Shown here in pieces: positions 18,212 through 27,992 of a stretch of DNA of 64,000 nucleotides (position 1 is its first letter; every line of letters starts with the position of its first letter). The position numbers and the translations under genes were made by a program. Source of the stretch: Chitinophaga nivalis (GTDB lineage Bacteria > Bacteroidota > Bacteroidia > Chitinophagales > Chitinophagaceae); contig NZ_JAPDNR010000001.1 in assembly GCF_025989125.1 (NCBI RefSeq), positions 8,296,087 through 8,360,086 on the forward strand, in the 5' to 3' direction. The notes under the pieces were generated by a model, which saw only the letters and a list, made by a program, of their open reading frames with translations, made no database searches and was not told the origin of the DNA.

Positions 18212-18886
18212 TTAGTTAACTGAAATAGAAGGCAACGCCGTGGATTCTATACCAGGATTTGCGGTACCACTATAAGCCACTCTTACCTTTACCGTGGCAG
18301 TCCATATCTGTGGCGGATTACTACCCACCTGCGTACTACCGGAAATAACCGTAGTAAGGGAATGGCCTGCCCATGACAGATTATCCGTTTTTGTGGCATA
18401 ACTCAGTATCAGCGGAGCAGGAGCATGTACATTCACTACACTGGACCAGCCAACATTATACCCGTTCTCATCTAATTGTTCTTCCCAGGTACAAGTATAT
18501 TTTACTGTGGAAGTAGCACTTACATACCCTTTTGGTGCAGCAGCATTCAGTGAAAACGGCATCTCATAGTCTTTTCTGACAACAATCGGATCAAAACCGG
18601 CAATACGCTGCCGCGTAGTCTGTTCCTTTACCAGTATGGGCTTCGCGGTAATTTTAATAACGGTATCTTTCTCAAAAATGCTCAGTGCTTCATAGGCTTC
18701 TTTATACGTTTTAAATTGATTTTCGACAGACACCTTAACAGATTGGCCTTGTGGTGCATCTGTCAGGCCAATTAATTTTTCCAGTTTGGCTTTGTAGTCG
18801 GCTTCTGTTAATGCAGGCGTAGTGCTCTCCTTTCTACAGGAAAAGAAAATAATACTGCATACGAGTACTAAAATTATCTTCTTCAT
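18212..18886 (-). CDS. Lipoprotein of unknown function
   Basis: Start taken at the ATG giving MKKIILVLVCSIIFFSCRKE (lipobox cysteine 17); the open frame extends 33 codons further but the extension is not a signal peptide. 224 residues. N-terminal helical part with a KLEKLIGL segment, then a beta-rich part with VKYTCTWEEQLDENGYNVGW and LSWAGHSLTTVISGS, a pattern seen in immunoglobulin-like domains. No family recognised. Single-gene unit ended by the terminator at 18143. Confidence 0.7.
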   Translation of the reverse strand: MKKIILVLVCSIIFFSCRKESTTPALTEADYKAKLEKLIGLTDAPQGQSVKVSVENQFKTYKEAYEALSIFEKDTVIKITAKPILVKEQTTRQRIAGFDPIVVRKDYEMPFSLNAAAPKGYVSATSTVKYTCTWEEQLDENGYNVGWSSVVNVHAPAPLILSYATKTDNLSWAGHSLTTVISGSTQVGSNPPQIWTATVKVRVAYSGTANPGIESTALPSISVN

Positions 18887-19297
18887 AAAATTGCTACAGC
18901 GGGGATTTAATGATGTTAAATAATTGGTTGATGATGATATTCTATGATAAAAGCGGTTGGTATTTCGCATCAAAATAGCTTTCAAAAATGCGATAATACC
19001 GCAGTTAAAAAATCAAGATAAATCTATCAAACCTTTTATCTGTCAAACACCAGGGCGGTAAGCAACAGGAGAAACGCCACAAACTTTCTCATGATAAAAA
19101 AGAGACAACAAACACAACGTGTTTTGAGATAAAAATCAAACTACGTATATACATTAAAGTTATGCAAACACACTAATATATCTATCTGCATAAAAAAAGA
19201 CGGCTTGCATTAATGATCTTTTAAGATAAAAGGATCCGTAACAGGCTATAAAAAATAGCCCGTCATTTTAGCAAGCATGATAACTATGTATAAAAAG
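18887..19297. other. Intergenic region with a tiny hydrophobic open frame
   Basis: Between the lipoprotein at 18886 and the SusD terminator. On the minus strand 19092-19036 encodes MRKFVAFLLLLTALVFDR, 18 residues resembling a signal peptide. It could be a leftover 5' end of a lost secreted-protein gene. A weak hairpin GGCTAT-AAAAA-ATAGCC lies near 19243-19260. Nothing else is seen. Confidence 0.3.
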
Positions 19298-19331
19298 TAA
19301 AGTCCACCGGAGATATATCCGGTGGACTTTA
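19298..19331 (-). terminator. Intrinsic terminator of the SusC-SusD operon
   Basis: Perfect 14-bp inverted repeat (19298-19311 with 19318-19331), 6-nt loop, followed on the minus strand by a T-rich tail. It lies 23 bases beyond the SusD stop. Confidence 0.85.
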
Positions 19332-19354
19332 TACCATAAGTTTACGTTTACCCC

Positions 19355-20794
19355 TTACCGTTGTACATCCCACCAGACGCGGCCGGTAAGGTCATCCTTA
19401 CCCTGTAATCCTGGCTGCGCACTGATAGCGGCATTCACATTCGCCGTATTGATATTATGCTCCGATAACGGATATCCCTGTCGCCGCGGAATAGGTATAT
19501 TACCATTATCCGGCGCCGGTGTAAGTACCGGATAACCGGTACGCCGCCACTCGGCCCAGGCTTCATACCCATTCATATACAGGTGTACCCAGCGCTGGTA
19601 ACCGATTTGTTTCAGTGCCGCTGCCGGGTTATAGGCCACCTCCGGACGCGCGATATAAGCATCCAGACCAGTAGTAGTACCTGTCCATTGATTCAGCGAA
19701 GCTGCAATAGCTTCTTCATATGCCTGTCTGGCTGCCGCATCTCCACCCGGTATCCAGCCTAGCTTAATGGCTTCCGCTTTGGCCAGCAGTACCTGTGCAT
19801 AGGTAACCAGATAGTTAATGGAGTTTTGCTTACGGATCTCGGTACCCTGGAAGGAAACCGCATCTGCAGCTATATTCTGTGCGTCCTTTCCTTCCAGTCC
19901 GTAAGGCATACCTACATAATCATCACTTCCATTTTTAGCCGCAAATACCGGCAGACGAGGATCTCCCAATGGTTTCATATAATCGACCAGCGGTTTGCTG
20001 ATACAATACCACCGGCGGCCCTGTACGGTGTATACATAATACCAGTAGTTCTGGTAGGCCGTTTCAGACAGATGCCGGAAAATAACATTATCGGCATTAC
20101 TGGTAAAGATGCCTGTTTTGAGCGCGGCTTCAAATTCCCGTTTTCCCCATGCCGGATCTACTTTGGATAACCGCAACGCCATGAGCGCATGTATGGTGCC
20201 TGCCAGCCGTTTCCATTTCTCCGTATCGCCATAGTAAAGGATGTCTCCTTTGGCGGGCCGGTCAGGCCTGAGCTGGGCAGCAGCAGCGGGCAGCTCTTTA
20301 AACAGATCAGCGTAGATATCCTGTTGCCGGTCATAGGCCGGATCTATTTTAGCACGCCCCTGCAAAGCTTCTTTATAGGGCACATCGCCCCAGCGATCAG
20401 TGATATACCAGAAAAAATAGGCCCGCAGTATCCGGGCTACTGCCAGCTGATTGTTGGCGGCTCCCTCCTCTTCATTAAAGCGGGGCGTTTTAAGAATCAG
20501 GTTCAGGTTCATCAGTGCATCTGCATACACAGAAGAAAATTCAAAAGAGATATTAATATAGCGGGAAGCATCTGTATATATTTTTTCGGAGAGCTGTTGT
20601 GCGTACAATAACCCGTAAGGCGTGGCCGTAGTCGTATCCAGCCGTTGAATAGCAAAGGTCAGCAACTTCGGATTGGAGAACGTATCAGGTTGATTGGGAT
20701 TTCTATTGATGCTATCCGAAAATTTGGTACAGCTGGTCAGCTGTATGCCTGCCCAGCAGGTAAATAAAATCAGGATATATGATAACTGTTTCAT
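19355..20794 (-). CDS. SusD/RagB-family surface lipoprotein
   Basis: 479 residues with a lipoprotein leader (CWAGIQLTSCTKF, cysteine 22). The fold is mainly helical (TPR-like), with SusD features: an N-terminal RNPNQPDTF, ARILRAYFFWYITDRWGDVP (the most conserved SusD segment), and a C-terminal YEAWAEWRRTGYPVLTPAP. It looks like the SusD-like_2 branch. It caps its SusC partner on the cell surface and presents an oligosaccharide or peptide ligand. It starts 11 bases after the SusC stop, and no glycoside hydrolase or other polysaccharide-utilisation gene is nearby, so the substrate is unknown. Confidence 0.93.
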   Translation of the reverse strand: MKQLSYILILFTCWAGIQLTSCTKFSDSINRNPNQPDTFSNPKLLTFAIQRLDTTTATPYGLLYAQQLSEKIYTDASRYINISFEFSSVYADALMNLNLILKTPRFNEEEGAANNQLAVARILRAYFFWYITDRWGDVPYKEALQGRAKIDPAYDRQQDIYADLFKELPAAAAQLRPDRPAKGDILYYGDTEKWKRLAGTIHALMALRLSKVDPAWGKREFEAALKTGIFTSNADNVIFRHLSETAYQNYWYYVYTVQGRRWYCISKPLVDYMKPLGDPRLPVFAAKNGSDDYVGMPYGLEGKDAQNIAADAVSFQGTEIRKQNSINYLVTYAQVLLAKAEAIKLGWIPGGDAAARQAYEEAIAASLNQWTGTTTGLDAYIARPEVAYNPAAALKQIGYQRWVHLYMNGYEAWAEWRRTGYPVLTPAPDNGNIPIPRRQGYPLSEHNINTANVNAAISAQPGLQGKDDLTGRVWWDVQR

Positions 20795-20805
20795 GATATG
20801 CCGGT

Positions 20806-23800
20806 TTACAGGGAAATATTCAGGTTAATGCCATAGGAACGGGTGGTGGCCAGTTGTCCGGTTTCCAGCCAGCTGATGGAAGAAGAGCCGGTAGAAAGTT
20901 CAGAAGGGTCCAGCCCTTTAGGCGCCTGCTGATAAATCATAAACGGATTGCGGGCAATGAGGGCTATATTCAGGCTGTTAAATGGTAACCGGGTGAAAGT
21001 AGTCTTACTAAAGGTATAGCCTACACGAATTTCCCGCATCTTGATATAGGAAGCATTATACAGCCATTCCTCATATACAGAGGTACCTAATACTGTCCGG
21101 AAATAGGATTTGGCATCTACATAAGTGGTGACTTCCTGACCGGTGCGATTGGAAATACCATTTACTTTTACACCGCCGCCTTCACTCACCGGGTCCCGTA
21201 CATTTTTGCCACGATCGTTCATGGCAGCCGTTTCAGGCGCCTGGCCGGATTTAACGCTCAGCATTTTTGTCCAGCTGAAAAACCGGCCACCGGCCTGAAA
21301 ATCGATCATGGCAGAGAGATCAAAGTTGCCCAGCCGGAAACTATTTTGCCAGCCGCCGGTGAAGTCAGGCAATACACTGCCGAAGTTATGGTTCTGTTCA
21401 AATAGGGGCAGATTGGCGTCATCCAGTAATATCTTGCCGGTATTGGCGTCCCGCTGATAGGCATTTCCTACCAGGGTACCGAAAGCCGCATTTACATCCG
21501 CATTCAGGTACATGCTTACACGGGCATAACTGTTTTCATCCAGCCGAAGGGTGTTGATGCCCGGATACAGCTCCTTCACCAGGCTACGGTTACGGCTAAA
21601 GTTGATGGCAGTATTCCATTCAAACTTTTTGGTGCGTACCGGTACGCCATTCAGGCTGACTTCCACCCCCTTATTTTGTATGTTACCGGCATTGATCACC
21701 GTACCGGTATAACCAATGGCGCCGGAAACATCCACATTCAACACCTGGTTTTTATTCTGCTGATTGTAGTAGGTAACGCTAACGCCTGCACGGTTTTTCA
21801 GGAACCGCAGGTCTATCCCCGCTTCAAATGAAGTGCCCAATGCCGGCTTAATATCAGGATTATTCAGGATAGACGGCAGGTGCATGGGCAGATAGGTAGT
21901 ATTGTCTGCTGCTTTGTACGGAACACCCAGCAAAAATGATTCGTAGGTTTTATAAGGATCCAGGTCTGATCCGGCTTTGGCCAGGCTGATTCTGAACTTA
22001 CCATAGGACAGTGGATCCCATTTCAGCAGTTCGCTGAATACCATACTGAATGCCACCGAAGGATACCAATAGGAATTGTTTGTGGGTGGTAAGGCAGAGG
22101 AAATATCATTACGCACTGTGGCATCCAGGTAATAGATGTTGTCATACCCCAGTGTAACCGCAGCATAACTACTGCGTACTTCCTTACGCCGCAGGTAGTT
22201 ATCAACCTGCGGCCGGTCTACAGAAGCGGAGAGATTATAGAAATTCACTGCGGACAGTCCACCCTGTGTTCTGCCGGAGATATAGGAGTAGCGCTGGGTG
22301 AGCAGGTTGCCCCCTACATTCGCCTGCAGGTTTAATTTACCAAAGGATTTATTGTATTGTGCGAGCAATTCGTAGTTCATTTCCTTGTTTTCGAATTTGC
22401 CTTCATAATACTCGTTGATATCTCGGCCACCATACGCTTTGCGCTGGTCGATCGATTGCGTGAACATATCTCCCCTGATAGCACCAGTCAGTTTCAGGCT
22501 GGGCGATACATTATAGGTAAGGCCCACATTACCGAAAAAGCGATCCCGCGCATCGTGGTTCAGGTTTTCATAGGCTTCGAAATAAGGATTATTCCAGTCG
22601 CTGCCCGGCCTTTTCAGGAAGTTGGGATCTGTAATGCTTTCATGGTTCCAGTGATAAAAAGTGCCGTCGGAATATTTATACTGTTGGAGTTTCCGCATGT
22701 CCAGTGAACGCTCAAACCACTGGTAAAAATTCCGGGAGCCCTGGTAATATCCCTGGGCCGGACGCTGTCCCTTATTGTTGGCATAATTGAAACTGGTAGA
22801 TACTGTGAGTTGCGGCGTGAGATTCAACGAACCGTTGAAACCCACGTTATTTCTTTTCAGCCAGGTGTTGGGTTCTATCCCTTTGATATCGGTATGATTG
22901 ACAGACAAACGGTAGGTGGTATTTTCTCCACCGCCAGACATGCTGATATTGTTATTGAAGGTATGTCCTGTTTCAAAGTATTGTTTGATATTATCCGGAT
23001 GCGGTATAAAAGGAGTGAGTTGCCCATATTCCGGATCTGCCGGATAAAAGCTATACATCTGCCGCACAGGCGTACCATCCATTTTTGGGCCCCAGCTTTC
23101 ATCCGTGCCGGAAGCTACCGGTTGTTTGACGCCGTTGACGGTAATGGTAGAAAACTGCTGACTGCTGCCACCGCCGTAAATATTCTGTAGTGGCATAAAG
23201 TTGCCGGCCCTTTCCACGGAGAAGGCAGAACTAACATCTACACTGGCTTTTCTATTGCCTCTGCGGGCGCCTTGTTTGGTGGTGATGAGGATCACCCCAT
23301 ATTGGCCTCTCAAACCATATAATGCGGCCGCAGCAGGTCCTTTCAGTACATTCACGGAGGCAATATCGTCCGGGTTGATGTCTTGCGCCAGGTTGCCCAG
23401 ATCCGGCCCATTCCTGCCGGCAAAATTGCTGTTCGATATTGGTGTACCATCAATGACCATGAGCGGCTGCTCCTGGCCGTTGATGGAGTTGATACCCCGT
23501 ATCTTTATTTTCTGGGTACCGCCCATGCTGGCGCCGGAAGAGCCAACTACCTGCACACCGGCTACTTTACCGGCCAGGGAACCCAATACATTCTGCTCTT
23601 TGGTGAGGGTGAGGTTATTACCTTTTACTTCCTGGATGGCGTAACCTACGGCCCTTTCCTTGCGGGAAATCCCCAGGGCGGTCACCACCACCTGATCCAG
23701 GTTGCGGGCATCCTGCTTCAAGGTCATGCTGATACTGTTTTGCTGACCAGCTTCCGCTTCTGCTGTCAGGTAGCCAACGAAACGGAATACCAGCACTACG

Positions 23801-24000
23801 TTCCCGGCAACGCCATCCAGCCGGTAATTGCCGTCGGCTCCCGTGGAAGTACCCTTGTTGGTATTCTTTATCTGTATACTTACGCCGGGTAAACTTTCGC
23901 CATGTTCGCCCGTTACTTTGCCGGTGATGGTGCGGGTTTGTGCTAACAATTGGGAAATACAGGCACAGCACACTATCAGGATAGTGAAAAATTGCTTCAT
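20806..24000 (-). CDS. SusC/RagA-family TonB-linked outer-membrane transporter
   Basis: 1064 residues. Signal peptide (about 1-20), carboxypeptidase-regulatory-like domain (about 22-105, ITGKVTGEHGESLPGVSIQI), plug (about 115-230, with the SusC signature KIKIRGINSINGQEQPLMVI and VLKGPAAAALYGLRGQYG), then a long barrel ending in RSYGINLNISL. No STN domain, so it is not a direct sigma-signalling receptor. It works as the channel of the SusC-SusD complex, driven by TonB. A good promoter sits at 24039-24069. Full length for the family. Confidence 0.95.
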   Translation of the reverse strand: MKQFFTILIVCCACISQLLAQTRTITGKVTGEHGESLPGVSIQIKNTNKGTSTGADGNYRLDGVAGNVVLVFRFVGYLTAEAEAGQQNSISMTLKQDARNLDQVVVTALGISRKERAVGYAIQEVKGNNLTLTKEQNVLGSLAGKVAGVQVVGSSGASMGGTQKIKIRGINSINGQEQPLMVIDGTPISNSNFAGRNGPDLGNLAQDINPDDIASVNVLKGPAAAALYGLRGQYGVILITTKQGARRGNRKASVDVSSAFSVERAGNFMPLQNIYGGGSSQQFSTITVNGVKQPVASGTDESWGPKMDGTPVRQMYSFYPADPEYGQLTPFIPHPDNIKQYFETGHTFNNNISMSGGGENTTYRLSVNHTDIKGIEPNTWLKRNNVGFNGSLNLTPQLTVSTSFNYANNKGQRPAQGYYQGSRNFYQWFERSLDMRKLQQYKYSDGTFYHWNHESITDPNFLKRPGSDWNNPYFEAYENLNHDARDRFFGNVGLTYNVSPSLKLTGAIRGDMFTQSIDQRKAYGGRDINEYYEGKFENKEMNYELLAQYNKSFGKLNLQANVGGNLLTQRYSYISGRTQGGLSAVNFYNLSASVDRPQVDNYLRRKEVRSSYAAVTLGYDNIYYLDATVRNDISSALPPTNNSYWYPSVAFSMVFSELLKWDPLSYGKFRISLAKAGSDLDPYKTYESFLLGVPYKAADNTTYLPMHLPSILNNPDIKPALGTSFEAGIDLRFLKNRAGVSVTYYNQQNKNQVLNVDVSGAIGYTGTVINAGNIQNKGVEVSLNGVPVRTKKFEWNTAINFSRNRSLVKELYPGINTLRLDENSYARVSMYLNADVNAAFGTLVGNAYQRDANTGKILLDDANLPLFEQNHNFGSVLPDFTGGWQNSFRLGNFDLSAMIDFQAGGRFFSWTKMLSVKSGQAPETAAMNDRGKNVRDPVSEGGGVKVNGISNRTGQEVTTYVDAKSYFRTVLGTSVYEEWLYNASYIKMREIRVGYTFSKTTFTRLPFNSLNIALIARNPFMIYQQAPKGLDPSELSTGSSSISWLETGQLATTRSYGINLNISL

Positions 24001-24038
24001 CAGTAGCTGATTAGATTTTGGTCAATATGAGTTCCCTA

Positions 24039-24069
24039 TAAATATAACGCAATAAAAGCTTAATGTCAA
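24039..24069 (-). promoter_or_regulatory. Bacteroidota-type promoter of the SusC-SusD operon
   Basis: On the minus strand TTG (24069-24067), 20 bases, TATATTTA (24046-24039). Seven of eight bases of the TAnnTTTG box match and spacing is normal. It lies 38 bases before the SusC start. Confidence 0.6.
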
Positions 24070-24145
24070 TAGTTTAGACGGGGATAAAAACAGCGCAGGA
24101 AATAAACGACAGCCTATAACGCTAAGGTATACACGTTATTAATAA

Positions 24146-24166
24146 GGCTGTCCGGAGAAGACAGCC
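24146..24166 (-). terminator. Intrinsic terminator
   Basis: 7-bp perfect stem (24146-24152 with 24160-24166) 9 bases beyond the stop of the gene at 24176; minus-strand tail is AT-rich (TTATTAATAA) rather than a pure T-tract. Confidence 0.55.
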
Positions 24167-24175
24167 GGCATACTT

Positions 24176-25021
24176 TTATGGTAATTTTACCACCCGGAAA
24201 CCCTGGTTACTGAAAGAAGCGCGGGGACTCACTCTTCCTATATCTACGGAGTTAAAGAAACTACAGGCATGCTGACTGCACCACCAGGAACCGCCGCGCG
24301 CATGCACAATATTCCTGCCTTTGGGATCGGTCGGTAACTGACCGGTACAGAACTCAAATATATTGCCATACATATCATAAAGGCCCCAGGCATTGGGCTT
24401 AAAGCTGGCTACCGGTGCGGTATACATGTACCCATCGCTGCTATCTGCCTGTAAATGATTGCGGCCATGCCATACATTCGCATAGGTACCTATTTCCTGT
24501 TGTACACTACCCCAAAAATACGGGGTGGTGGCGCCGGCACGCGAAGCAATTTCCCATTCTTCCAGGGAAGGCAGCCGCACATGTGCCCATTGGCAATAGG
24601 CCATCGCATCCCGGTAACTGATGGTAGTAACCGGATGCTGCATTTTATTTTCAATGCCTCCCCGGCTGATACCATTCGGATACCGCCAGTAAGCAGTACT
24701 GTCTTCCAGCCACTGAAATTCCGCCAGGCCCGGAATAAATACCATGGCGCTATGGTATTTCTCTGCATCGGTGATATAACCGGTAGCGGCTACAAATTTT
24801 GCGAAAGCCGCATTGGTAAGCTCCGTAGCTGCGATATAAAAACTATCTGTATGAATTTGCCGTTGCGGGTTGGGTATATTTTCCTTGCTGCCAACCGTGT
24901 AGGTACCGGCTGGTATCAGTACAAAGCTGGTATCGGACTGGGCAAATAAATGGCTTGTCCCGAGCAGCATGAGCAGCATCAGGACAAACCATTTATAACG
25001 ATATAGTGAGAAGGAATACAT
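24176..25021 (-). CDS. Secreted formylglycine-generating-enzyme (SUMF1/FGE-sulfatase) family protein
   Basis: 281 residues with a signal peptide (about 1-28, WFVLMLLMLLGTSHLFAQ). The rest is one FGE-sulfatase domain: FVLIPAGTYTVGSK start, TELTNAAFAKFV, HPVTTISYRDAMAYCQWA, VRLPSLEEWEIASRAG, LYDMYGNIFEFC, RGGSWWCSQHACSF and closing NQGFRVVKL. Cys248 and Cys253 keep the C-x4-C spacing of the copper-binding active-site cysteines in true formylglycine-generating enzymes, so it may be catalytic and not only a binding domain. Many relatives have lost these cysteines. No sulfatase with a CxPxR motif is in the window. It follows the gene at 25023 with one base between, so it is translationally coupled to it. 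Confidence 0.9.
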   Translation of the reverse strand: MYSFSLYRYKWFVLMLLMLLGTSHLFAQSDTSFVLIPAGTYTVGSKENIPNPQRQIHTDSFYIAATELTNAAFAKFVAATGYITDAEKYHSAMVFIPGLAEFQWLEDSTAYWRYPNGISRGGIENKMQHPVTTISYRDAMAYCQWAHVRLPSLEEWEIASRAGATTPYFWGSVQQEIGTYANVWHGRNHLQADSSDGYMYTAPVASFKPNAWGLYDMYGNIFEFCTGQLPTDPKGRNIVHARGGSWWCSQHACSFFNSVDIGRVSPRASFSNQGFRVVKLP

Positions 25022-25022
25022 C

Positions 25023-25754
25023 TTATCGGGTGCCGGCGTAGAAATCTGATGCTCTTTTCAGGATCAGTTCTTCATTGGCGGTATTAAAATCCAGGTAAGC
25101 TTTGTAATTAAAATCCTGTCCATACAATTTGCGGAAAGAAGGAGAAGACATGAAAGGTGCATATTCATTGGTCTTCATCAGTAACATCAGTAATGTCAGG
25201 ATATCATGATCTTTTTTATCGATGTTATAGGTAGCGATCAGGAAAGGAATCATCTCTTTGCCATTGATAGCAAGGATGGCTTTTTTATAGTTAGATCCCA
25301 TTCTTTTACTTCTGTTCACGGATTCTTTGATCAGTGCCATCACAGAATCACGGTTGCTTTGCAGGAAGTTCGTCTGACGTTCGCTCCAGCTGTATTCATA
25401 AAAGATATCCGGTAATACGCCGAATATTTTCTTTTGTTCATCCTGGATGGGTGGAGAAGGATCACAGTTCTGACTGAAATTCTCCCCATGAATCATGTGA
25501 TAGGTAAACTTCTCCCGGAGCGTCAAGGCCATATAATCCTTGTTACTCAGCTTATGTAGTTCTCCTTCTTCGAAAGGAACCTTGGCAATCATCGCTTTTA
25601 TTTTTGCCAATCCATAGGGCGGCATCGTTTCTTTGAGGCGGTATTCGTGGTACGCTTCACTTTCTTTACTGGCGGGCTTCCACATCTCCCCTTCTTCCTG
25701 TGCAAAAAGAACAGAAGCAGGTAACAGTGCTGCCAGCAGCAATAAGTATTTCAT
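25023..25754 (-). CDS. Secreted protein of unknown function
   Basis: 243 residues. Clean signal peptide (MKYLLLLAALLPASVLFAQ) without a lipobox. The mature part is helical and charged, with no enzyme motif recognised (segments such as LPDIFYEYSWSERQTNFLQ, DILTLLMLLMKTNEYAPFM). It lies 57 bases after the receptor at 25812-27992 and one base before the FGE-like gene, so all three are likely one operon. It could be a partner or substrate of the FGE-like protein, but it contains a single cysteine and no CxPxR sequence. Confidence 0.75.
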   Translation of the reverse strand: MKYLLLLAALLPASVLFAQEEGEMWKPASKESEAYHEYRLKETMPPYGLAKIKAMIAKVPFEEGELHKLSNKDYMALTLREKFTYHMIHGENFSQNCDPSPPIQDEQKKIFGVLPDIFYEYSWSERQTNFLQSNRDSVMALIKESVNRSKRMGSNYKKAILAINGKEMIPFLIATYNIDKKDHDILTLLMLLMKTNEYAPFMSSPSFRKLYGQDFNYKAYLDFNTANEELILKRASDFYAGTR

Positions 25755-25811
25755 GTCCGTTGTGTTTAGAAAGTAAAATTAAGATTTAAATCCGAGTGTC
25801 GAAATGATTGC

Positions 25812-27992
25812 TTACTTCACCCGTTTTGACTCATTTTCCAGGCCGGAATTTCTTTCTCTCCCTTTCAATACTTTCACGTTACCGAAGCGGTAACTAAAGC
25901 CCAGCTTCAGCTGACGGGAATCTTCCCGGCCTTCGTTCCGGTAGTAAATACCATCGTAGTCGCGGGTATTAGACCAGCGAAAAGTCTGAAACAGATCCGT
26001 AATACCAATCCGCACGGTTCCTTTGTCCTGTAATATTTTTCGTTGTACGCCAATATTTACCTGCCATACGTATTTGGTGCGCTGAAATCCGCCACCAATA
26101 TCGGGCGACTGATAATAACCGCTCAGCTCCGCCTGCATTTTCTTATCCAGGTCAAATACCTGTTGTACATTCAGGACAACGGTGTTTACACTAAGCCGGG
26201 TAGCACGCGTTGTATCGTAGTTAATAATGTTTTGTTTGCGGAACATAGTCATGTTGGCCATAATATTCCACCATGGCAACGGCGACAGGCTGGACGATAC
26301 ATTCAGGGAAAGCAGATGCTGGGTACCCACATTCTGTGGCATCATCATCATTTTATTTCCGGCTACACTGTCGGTAATCTGTACATACATATCCCGTGTA
26401 TGCGTATAAGTGAGGGTGGCCGCCAGTATCCCGGGTGCATTATAACCCAGGGTTACACTGTTGGCATACTGTGGCCGCAGGAAAGCATTTCCTTTCCAGA
26501 AAGACAGCTCATCCAACTGGTATTCAAACGGATTGAGGTCTGCATAGGTAGGACGATCGATTTTCCGGTTATACAACAACGAAAAGCTCTGGCCGTTTGT
26601 TTCCAGCCAGGTAACCTGCAAAGAAGGGAACAGGTCGAAATAGCGGTTATTGAGCTGTTGCGTACTATCATTACCGTTACTACTATTCCGGGCATGCAAT
26701 ATCCCATCTGCCACGGTTTGCTCTCCCCGTACGCTGGCCAGTATTTTAAGTTTATGCCATTGTTGCTCTCCCATGATGTAAGCGGCATATACTTTTTCAT
26801 CATATCGGAAAGTATTGCTGCGTCCCTTGTTCAGCACCTCCTGATCTTTCTTCACATCATATACCTGTACTTCGTTGTCACTGGCCACCGTATTAGCTTT
26901 TACACCGGTATAGAACTTCCCGGCGCCCAGCCGTTGTTCATAATCGGCTTTGATACCATAGATATTGATATTGCTGCTATTGAGGGTCCGCAACTGATAA
27001 TGATCGGTTTCCGTGACGCTGTCTGCCGCAAGAAACTGATTATACAACAGGTTTTTTATACGGGCACGGTAAGCGCCATAATCCAGGTCTGTACTAAAAA
27101 CATAACCGGCAGTATCTTTATATTGATAGTTAAGGTTATAGTTTTTCCAGTTCTGGCGCTGGGAGTAATAATCATTGCGGGCTTTCAGCATCGACTGTAA
27201 AGCACCGGTAGCGCTATCTGCCAGGGTCGTGAATGTATTCGTCAATCCCGGTCCGAAATACAGATTGGCATTCATCATCACTCCCAGTGTATGTTTACTG
27301 TTGATATTGTAATCCACACCCATTTTGAAGTTCAGCGGATTTCGCATATCAGTATCCCGGGTGGTATTATAAATGATCTGCCCGGCTTGTTCCCGGTAAA
27401 AATCATACATCATATTCCGATGACCGAAATAATGATTGTAGTTACCATACAGGTTTACTTTTCCTTTCCGGTAATTCATATTAACAGCCGCTTCTGTTTT
27501 CGGCGTTTCACCGAAATGAATACCTGCGGCAATATCTCCGTTGTACCCGGAAGCGGTCAGTTTTTTTAGCCGGATATTGATAATACCACCGCTACCCGCG
27601 GCATCATATTTACCGGATGGGTTGGGCATCAGCTCAATCTGCTGGATGTTGGCAGACTGCAGTGATTTCAGCAAAGCCGTCAGTGCATCACCCTGCATAT
27701 AAGTAGGACGGCCATCAATATATACCGTTACCCCTGTTTTTCCATTGAGGGAAATATTATTGGAACCATCCACCATAACACCCGGTGAACGTTTCAGCAG
27801 GTCCATGGCATTACTCCCCATCGCATTCACGCTACCACTCACATTGTACACCATTTTCCCTTCCTTGAATTCAATCGTTTTTTTTCGGGAGATGACCGAA
27901 ATCTCTTTTAATGCCCGTATAGTCGTATCCGTTTTTTGGGCATAAACATACGTGGAACAACACAACAACAATAGCAAGATAACTTGACGCAT
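25812..27992 (-). CDS. TonB-dependent receptor, outer-membrane beta-barrel family (OMP_b-brl_3 type)
   Basis: 726 residues. Signal peptide (about 1-18), plug (about 30-150: SNAMDLLKRSPGVMVDG, VTVYIDGRPTYMQGD, IELMPNPSGKYDAAGSGGII) and a barrel ending in FGNVKVLKGRERNSGLENE. No carboxypeptidase-regulatory or STN domain, unlike the large receptors at 13065 and 20806. Receptors of this branch are poorly characterised. First gene of a three-gene operon with the secreted proteins at 25023 and 24176. Confidence 0.9.
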   Translation of the reverse strand: MRQVILLLLLCCSTYVYAQKTDTTIRALKEISVISRKKTIEFKEGKMVYNVSGSVNAMGSNAMDLLKRSPGVMVDGSNNISLNGKTGVTVYIDGRPTYMQGDALTALLKSLQSANIQQIELMPNPSGKYDAAGSGGIINIRLKKLTASGYNGDIAAGIHFGETPKTEAAVNMNYRKGKVNLYGNYNHYFGHRNMMYDFYREQAGQIIYNTTRDTDMRNPLNFKMGVDYNINSKHTLGVMMNANLYFGPGLTNTFTTLADSATGALQSMLKARNDYYSQRQNWKNYNLNYQYKDTAGYVFSTDLDYGAYRARIKNLLYNQFLAADSVTETDHYQLRTLNSSNINIYGIKADYEQRLGAGKFYTGVKANTVASDNEVQVYDVKKDQEVLNKGRSNTFRYDEKVYAAYIMGEQQWHKLKILASVRGEQTVADGILHARNSSNGNDSTQQLNNRYFDLFPSLQVTWLETNGQSFSLLYNRKIDRPTYADLNPFEYQLDELSFWKGNAFLRPQYANSVTLGYNAPGILAATLTYTHTRDMYVQITDSVAGNKMMMMPQNVGTQHLLSLNVSSSLSPLPWWNIMANMTMFRKQNIINYDTTRATRLSVNTVVLNVQQVFDLDKKMQAELSGYYQSPDIGGGFQRTKYVWQVNIGVQRKILQDKGTVRIGITDLFQTFRWSNTRDYDGIYYRNEGREDSRQLKLGFSYRFGNVKVLKGRERNSGLENESKRVK

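Noticed and set aside
26043..27200. 385-codon frame opposite the receptor at 25812-27992
   Set aside because: Shadow of a real gene; its translation has no coherent domain.
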